Shown piece by piece: positions 59,591 through 64,000 of a DNA stretch of 64,000 bases (position 1 is the first letter of the stretch; each line of letters begins with the position of its first letter). The notes under the pieces are model-generated. The model did no database searches, was not told the DNA's origin, and worked only from the letters and a program-made list of their open reading frames with translations. Origin of the DNA: Serinicoccus chungangensis (lineage in GTDB: Bacteria > Actinomycetota > Actinomycetes > Actinomycetales > Dermatophilaceae); assembly GCF_001483745.1 (NCBI RefSeq), contig NZ_LQBL01000027.1, positions 186,001 to 250,000 of the forward strand, read 5' to 3'. Position numbers and translations under genes: made by a program.

Positions 59591-62509
59591 CTACCGCGGG
59601 CCCGGCGCGGACGCGGTGCCCGCCGCCTGGGTGCGGGGTATGCCGTCGGCCAGCAGCTCGGCGAGGTGGCGGCCCTGGCGGGCGGTGAGGTCGGCGATCT
59701 GGGTGCGGCAGGAGAAGCCGTCGGCGAGGACCTCGGTGGCGGCGTCCGCCGCGCGGACCTCCGGGGCCAGCACCCGCTCGCCGATCTGCCGTGAGAGGTC
59801 CGCGTGCCCGTCCTCGAAGCCGAAGTTGCCGGCCAGCCCGCAGCACCCGGAGTCGGGCACCCGCGCCCGGATCCCGGCACGCTCCATGAGCGCCCGGTCG
59901 GCGTCGAAGCCCAGCACCGCGTGCTGGTGGCAGTGGACCTGGACGAGGGCCTCCCGGCCGACCTGCGGCGGCTCCCACCCGGGCGCCACCTCGGCGAGCG
60001 TCTCGGCCAGCGTCCGCACCTGGCCCCTCGCGAGCGCGGCGAGCTCGTCGTCGGGGAGCAGGTCGACCGCCTCGTGCCGGAAGAGCGCCGTGCAGCTGGG
60101 CTCGAGCCCGACGACCGTCGCCCCCGCCCGCAGCGCCGGCCCGACGGTCGCCAGGGACCGCCGCAGGACCCGTCGGGCCACCCCGAGCTGGCCGGTCGAG
60201 ACCCAGGTCAACCCGCAGCACACCGGCCCGCGCGGCAGGTGCACCTCCATCCCGGCGTCCTCGAGCACGGCTACCGCGGCCCGGCCCACCTCGGGCGCGA
60301 GGTGGGTGGTGAAGGTGTCCGGCCAGAGCAGGACCGGGGTCCGCCCCTCCCCTCGCGCCGGCGTGTGCTCCCGGGCGAACCACGAGGTGAAGCTCTGCGT
60401 GGCGAAGGTCGGCAGCTCCCGGTCCGGGGCGACGCCACCGGCCCGCCGCACCAGACCGGCCAGGCGCGACCCGGTCAGCGCGTTCGCCGTCCTCGGGGCG
60501 AGGGCGGCACCGCGCGCGAGCACCGGCAGCCACCCCATCGACCAGTGCGACCGCGGCCGCGCCCAGGGCCGGCCCCGGTAGAACTGGTGGGTGAACTCGG
60601 CCTTGTAGCTCGCCATGTCGACGTTGACCGGGCAGTCGCCCACGCATCCCTTGCAGGACAGGCACAGGTCGAGCGCGTCGTGGACCTCCTCCGCCCGCCA
60701 CCCGTCGGTGATGACGTCGCCCTCCATCATCTCGAACAGCACCCGCGCCCGGCCGCGGGTGGAGTCCTTCTCCTCCCGGGTCACCTGGTAGCTCGGGCAC
60801 ATCACCCCGCCCGAGGTCTGCACGCACTTGCCCACCCCGACGCACCGTCGCTGCGCCTGGGCGAAGCTCCCCCCGTCGGCCGTGAAGGCCAGGGTGGTGC
60901 GCTGCGGGAATCCCTGCGCGTGGCCGTGCTGGCGCAGCGCCGCGTCGACCGGCGGGGGGTCCACCACGACACCGGGGTTGAGCCGGCCCTCCGGGTCCCA
61001 CACGCGCTTGACCTCCGCGAACAGCGCCGTCGCGTCCGCGCCGTACATCCGCTCCAGCAGCCCCCCGCGCGCCCTGCCGTCGCCGTGCTCGCCCGAGACC
61101 GACCCGCCCAGGGAGACGACCAGGTCGGTGGCCTGCTCGACGAAGCCGCGGTAGGCCCGGACCCCCGCATCGGTGACGAGGTCGAAGTCGATGCGCAGGT
61201 GCATGCAGCCCTCGCCGAAGTGGCCGTAGGACGCCCCCGAGTAGCCGTAGCGCCCCATGAGCTCTTCCAGCGAGGTGAGGTAGTCACCCAGCCGCTCCGG
61301 CGGGACGGCGGCGTCCTCCCAGCCCGCCCACGCCTCGGCGCCGTCGGCGCGGCGCGTCGCCAGCCCGGTGCCGTCGCGCCGGCAGCGCCACAGCACCGCC
61401 TGGGCGCCTGGGTCGGTGACGACCGCCGCCGTGCTCCCGGGTATGCCGTCACGCACCGCCGCGGCCACGTCACCGGCGCGGGTGCGGGCCTCGGCGTCGT
61501 CCGCACCGCCGATCTCGACGAGCAGCCACATGCGTCCCTCCGGCAGGCCGGCCTGCTGCGCGGCGCGGCGGGTGTCGTCGGGCAGCCGCTCGACGAGCGT
61601 GGCGTTGATCGACTCCATCGTCAGCGGACCGTGCGGCAGCACGGTCGGCACGCTGCGCGCGGCCGACACCGCGTCCGGGAAGCCCAGCGTCAGCAGGACC
61701 ACCGCGGGCGGCGGCTCGGCGAGCGCGACGGTCGCCTCCAGCGTGGTGGCGAGGGTGCCCTCGCTGCCGCACAGCAGCCGTGCCAGGTCGACGCCGCGGT
61801 CGGGGTGCAGGTGCTGGAGGGCGTACCCCGAGATCTGCCGGGAGAAGGTCCCGAAGCGCCGGCCGATGAGGGTCGCATGGTCCCGGCCGAGGCGGGACAT
61901 CTCGGCGTGGATGCCGGCCAGGACGGGGTCGGGCGGCGTCGACCCCCTGGGCCCGGCGCCGCCCGGGCCGAGGGAGTCCACGCGGGCCTGCTCCCCCGCC
62001 GCGGTGAGCACCCGCAGGCTCCGCACGTTGTCGGCCGTGGTGCCCCAGGCGACCGAGTGGGCGCCGCAGGCATTGTTGGCGATCATCCCGCCGAGCGTGC
62101 ACCGGCTCGCCGACGACGGGTCGGCGCCGAAGGTCAGCCCGTGGCGCTGCGCCGCCGCGACGAGGTGGCCGAGCACGACCCCCGGCTGGACGGTCGCCGT
62201 CCGCGCGACCGGGTCGAGGTCGAGGACGCGGTCGAGGTGCCGCGAGACGTCGACGACCACGCCGCCGAGCGCGTTGCCGGCCATCGAGGTCCCTCCCCCG
62301 CGCAGCGCCACCGGTGCGCCGGCCTCCCGCGCCAGCCCCAGCGCCGTGACGAGGTCCTGCTCGTCCCGCGGAACCACGACGACGTCGGGCACGACGCGGT
62401 AGTTCGACGCGTCGGTGGCGTAGAGCGCCCGCGAGAGCGCGTCCGCGCCGACCGACCCCCGCACCTGCGCCTCGAGGGCCCGGGAGAGCCGGGCGACGTC
62501 GTACTCCAT
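59591..62509 (-). CDS. FAD-binding and 4Fe-4S oxidoreductase (GlcD-Dld/CCG fusion)
   Basis: A 972-residue protein. N-terminal FAD_binding_4 domain (PVALRGGGTSMAGNALGG, FGADPSSASRCTLGGMIANNACGAHSVAWG), FAD-oxidase C domain (YGHFGEGCMHLRIDFDL, SGEHGDGRARGGLL), two 4Fe-4S motifs (CVGVGKCVQTSGGVMCPSY; CLSCKGCVGDCPVNVDM) and two CCG domains (GPVCCGLTW; DSGCCGLAGNFG). This is the D-lactate/glycolate-type dehydrogenase plan with electron transfer to quinone or cytochrome. It could pass electrons from a 2-hydroxyacid made in the locus. ATG 62509 follows AGGAGG 4 nt upstream. Confidence 0.9.
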   Translation of the reverse strand: MEYDVARLSRALEAQVRGSVGADALSRALYATDASNYRVVPDVVVVPRDEQDLVTALGLAREAGAPVALRGGGTSMAGNALGGVVVDVSRHLDRVLDLDPVARTATVQPGVVLGHLVAAAQRHGLTFGADPSSASRCTLGGMIANNACGAHSVAWGTTADNVRSLRVLTAAGEQARVDSLGPGGAGPRGSTPPDPVLAGIHAEMSRLGRDHATLIGRRFGTFSRQISGYALQHLHPDRGVDLARLLCGSEGTLATTLEATVALAEPPPAVVLLTLGFPDAVSAARSVPTVLPHGPLTMESINATLVERLPDDTRRAAQQAGLPEGRMWLLVEIGGADDAEARTRAGDVAAAVRDGIPGSTAAVVTDPGAQAVLWRCRRDGTGLATRRADGAEAWAGWEDAAVPPERLGDYLTSLEELMGRYGYSGASYGHFGEGCMHLRIDFDLVTDAGVRAYRGFVEQATDLVVSLGGSVSGEHGDGRARGGLLERMYGADATALFAEVKRVWDPEGRLNPGVVVDPPPVDAALRQHGHAQGFPQRTTLAFTADGGSFAQAQRRCVGVGKCVQTSGGVMCPSYQVTREEKDSTRGRARVLFEMMEGDVITDGWRAEEVHDALDLCLSCKGCVGDCPVNVDMASYKAEFTHQFYRGRPWARPRSHWSMGWLPVLARGAALAPRTANALTGSRLAGLVRRAGGVAPDRELPTFATQSFTSWFAREHTPARGEGRTPVLLWPDTFTTHLAPEVGRAAVAVLEDAGMEVHLPRGPVCCGLTWVSTGQLGVARRVLRRSLATVGPALRAGATVVGLEPSCTALFRHEAVDLLPDDELAALARGQVRTLAETLAEVAPGWEPPQVGREALVQVHCHQHAVLGFDADRALMERAGIRARVPDSGCCGLAGNFGFEDGHADLSRQIGERVLAPEVRAADAATEVLADGFSCRTQIADLTARQGRHLAELLADGIPRTQAAGTASAPGPR

Positions 62510-62525
62510 CTGTCCTCCTGACGAT

Positions 62526-62541
62526 GATTGTCTACAATCTA
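62526..62541. promoter_or_regulatory. GntR/FCD-type operator 2 with divergent -10 boxes
   Basis: GATTGTCTACAATC (62526-62539) is a perfect 6-bp inverted repeat around CT. It contains TACAAT (62533-62538), a -10 box for the plus-strand EutA-like gene, and its complement with the next bases gives TAGATT (62541-62536) for the minus-strand oxidoreductase. One bound regulator would cover both. Confidence 0.72.
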
Positions 62542-62587
62542 CGCACCAGCCGGCCGAGGACGACGGCCGCCGTCGACAGGGGTGAGC

Positions 62588-63349
62588 GTGAGCACGATCG
62601 GGATCCTCTACCCCGGCCACAGCGCCGAGGACGACTACCCGTGGGTGGAGGGGGTGCTCCGCGAGGCGGGGTATGCCGTGCGCCTGCCGGTCGCGCACAC
62701 CAGCGTCGGCGAGGACGCGCACCGGGTCGACGCGCTGCTCGACCTGGGCGGTGCGGCGCGGCTGGCCGAGGGTGCCGACCGGCTGACGCGCAGCACCCCC
62801 TGCGACGCGCTCGTGTGGGCGTGCACCTCGGGCAGCTTCGTCTTCGGCTGGGAGGGGGCGCACGAGCAGGTGGGCGGGCTGGCCGCCCGCACCGGGCTGC
62901 CGACCACCTCGACCTCGCTCGCGTTCGTCCGGGCCGCGCACCGGCTGGGGCTGACGCGGGTCGCGGTGGCAGCGTCCTACCCGCACGACGTCGCCTCGGC
63001 CTTCGTGACCTTCCTGGGCCGCGCCGGCATCGAGGTGACCGCCCTGGGCAGCCACGACATCCTCACCGCCGCCGAGGTCGGCACCCTGGGCCGTGAGCAG
63101 GTGCTGGCCCTCGCCGACGGCGTCGACCGCACCGGGGCGCAGGCGGTACTCGTCCCGGACACCGCCCTGCACACCCTGCCCTGGCTAGCGGACCTGGAGG
63201 CCCACCTCGGGACCGTCGTGCTCACCGCCAACCAGGTGAGCCTGCACGACGGGCTGGCGCTGCTGGGCGAGGTGCCGGCGGTGCCGGGGCTGGGGCGGCT
63301 CTTCGCGGAGCCCCGCCGCCCCGCGCCGACGGACGGGGCGGCGGCATGA
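62588..63349 (+). CDS. EutA/Asp-Glu racemase-like protein lacking the second Cys
   Basis: A 253-residue paralogue of the protein at 54846: GILYPGHSAEDDYPWVEGVLREAG, C79 in VWACTSGSFVFGWEGA, SYPHDVASAFVTFLGRAGIEV. At the position of the second catalytic Cys it has VLVPDTALHT (Asp191), so two-base racemase chemistry is not expected; a decarboxylase, hydrolase-like or binding role is possible. Start GTG 62588 has AGGGG upstream; GTG 62582 is possible. Stop overlaps the GntR start (ATGA). Confidence 0.8.
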   Translation: MSTIGILYPGHSAEDDYPWVEGVLREAGYAVRLPVAHTSVGEDAHRVDALLDLGGAARLAEGADRLTRSTPCDALVWACTSGSFVFGWEGAHEQVGGLAARTGLPTTSTSLAFVRAAHRLGLTRVAVAASYPHDVASAFVTFLGRAGIEVTALGSHDILTAAEVGTLGREQVLALADGVDRTGAQAVLVPDTALHTLPWLADLEAHLGTVVLTANQVSLHDGLALLGEVPAVPGLGRLFAEPRRPAPTDGAAA

Positions 63350-64000
63350 GCGAGCCCGGGACCGAGGTCGGCGTCCCGGCGCTGCGACCGGTGCCGCGCG
63401 AGTCGACCCCGAGCATCGTCGCGGCGCGCATCCGCGAGGCCATCGCCAGCGGGGAGATCGCCCCCGGCAGCCAGCTCGGCGAGGTGGAGTACGCCGCGCG
63501 TCTCGGCGTGAGCCGCGGCCCCCTGCGCGAGGGTCTGCAGCGGCTCTCTCAGGAGGGCCTCTTGGTGGCCCACCGCAACCGCGGCCTCTTCGTCGTCGAG
63601 ATGACCGACGACCGGGTCCGCGACCTCTACCTCGCCCGGGCGGCGGTCGAGCGGGCCGCGGGGGACCGGATCCACGAGACCGACCCGCAGGAGGCGAGCC
63701 AGGCCCTGCTCGCCGTCGTGGACGACATGGCGGCCGCCGCGGCGACCGGCGACGTGCGCCGGGTGTCCACGGTCGACATCCGCTTCCACCAGGTGCTGGT
63801 GGACCGGGCCCGCAGCCCGCAGCTGTCCCGCTTCCACGCCACCCTGCTCACCGAGACGCGGATGTGCATCCACCTGCTGGAGCCGACCTACGCGGTGGAC
63901 GAGGAGCGCGTCGGCGAGCACCGGGAGATCGCCCGGTCCTTCACCCGGGGCGGGGCTCGCCGCACCGACGCCCTGCTCGTCCGGCACATGCGCGACGCCA
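63346..64000 (+). CDS. GntR family, FCD-domain transcriptional regulator (3' end outside window)
   Basis: About 218 residues are visible. The winged helix is STPSIVAARIREAIASGEIAPGSQLGEVEYAARLGVSRGPLREGLQRL, followed by an FCD helical domain with metal-ligand residues (VDIRFHQVLVDRARS, GEHREIARSF, LLVRHMRD). FCD regulators usually repress catabolic operons and are released by an organic acid. It is co-translated with the EutA-like gene. I infer that it binds the GATTGTCWACAATC sites at 54815 and 62526. Confidence 0.9.
   Translation, partial: MSEPGTEVGVPALRPVPRESTPSIVAARIREAIASGEIAPGSQLGEVEYAARLGVSRGPLREGLQRLSQEGLLVAHRNRGLFVVEMTDDRVRDLYLARAAVERAAGDRIHETDPQEASQALLAVVDDMAAAAATGDVRRVSTVDIRFHQVLVDRARSPQLSRFHATLLTETRMCIHLLEPTYAVDEERVGEHREIARSFTRGGARRTDALLVRHMRDA

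Noticed and set aside
59319-60581. Plus-strand frames rich in TRVRSAP- and ARPVHHEHAS-type repeats
   Set aside because: They translate the 44-bp array in successive frames (44 is not a multiple of 3) and then run antisense to the FAD oxidoreductase.

Overview
The window is very GC-rich, with nearly every third codon position G or C, densely coding, and organised like an actinobacterial chromosome. It carries pafBC-tatAC-helY, lnt-ppm1-fxsA-rbpA, and the block pgsA / DUF881 / small basic protein / DUF881 / gcvH / garA / ftsR / bifunctional nuclease / MerR / gcvP, which has the same order as Rv1822-Rv1832 of Mycobacterium tuberculosis. No mycolic-acid genes are seen. The overall style suggests Micrococcales, perhaps Intrasporangiaceae or Ornithinimicrobiaceae; that placement is an inference. 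No rRNA, tRNA, CRISPR array, insertion sequence or prophage was recognised.

Layout. 1-7.9 kb: end of a DUF3866 gene, pafB-pafC, tatA-tatC, a lipid kinase and helY. 8-14 kb: thiolase, PAP2 phosphatase, 5'-3' exonuclease, Lrp regulator, YbaK deacylase, lysine 2,3-aminomutase family protein. 14-18 kb: lipoprotein N-acyltransferase, polyprenol-phosphate mannosyltransferase, FxsA, RbpA with a SigR-type promoter. 18-32 kb: transporters and enzymes (MFS, AI-2E family, mutarotase, acyltransferase, aldo/keto reductase, HIT, RlmC) and a frameshifted cardiolipin synthase. 32-35 kb: a sulfide/persulfide module (YgaP-like rhodanese, persulfide dioxygenase-rhodanese, CstR). 35-42 kb: hydrolase, acetyltransferase, DUF421, amino-acid permease, OsmC, phosphatase, GCS2-family ligase. 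42-51 kb: glycine cleavage, cell division and signalling block with a glycine riboswitch before gcvP. 51.8-64 kb: an accessory catabolic locus.

The catabolic locus is the most interesting region. It has four divergent transcription units: (i) D-2-hydroxyacid dehydrogenase-amidase-DUF3830; (ii) EutA-like racemase/isomerase-ectoine-hydrolase-like M24 enzyme-aminotransferase-M20 deacylase; (iii) a large FAD/Fe-S oxidoreductase; (iv) a second EutA-like protein followed by a GntR/FCD regulator that runs off the window. Genes inside each multi-gene unit overlap by 4 bp. Both divergent intergenic regions carry the same palindrome, GATTGTCWACAATC, and at one of them it covers a consensus -35 box. This looks like one regulon for an ectoine-like or other cyclic/N-acylated amino compound; the substrate is not determined.

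Two genome-wide habits stand out. Many genes have a TANNNT -10 box only 5-8 nt before the start codon, which implies leaderless mRNAs. The octamer GGTATGCC/GGCATACC occurs about 25 times, even where it forces rare codons. Several intergenic regions hold GC-rich tandem arrays with 22/44, 32, 56 and 29 bp periods; the two 22/44-bp arrays, 51 kb apart, belong to one repeat family.
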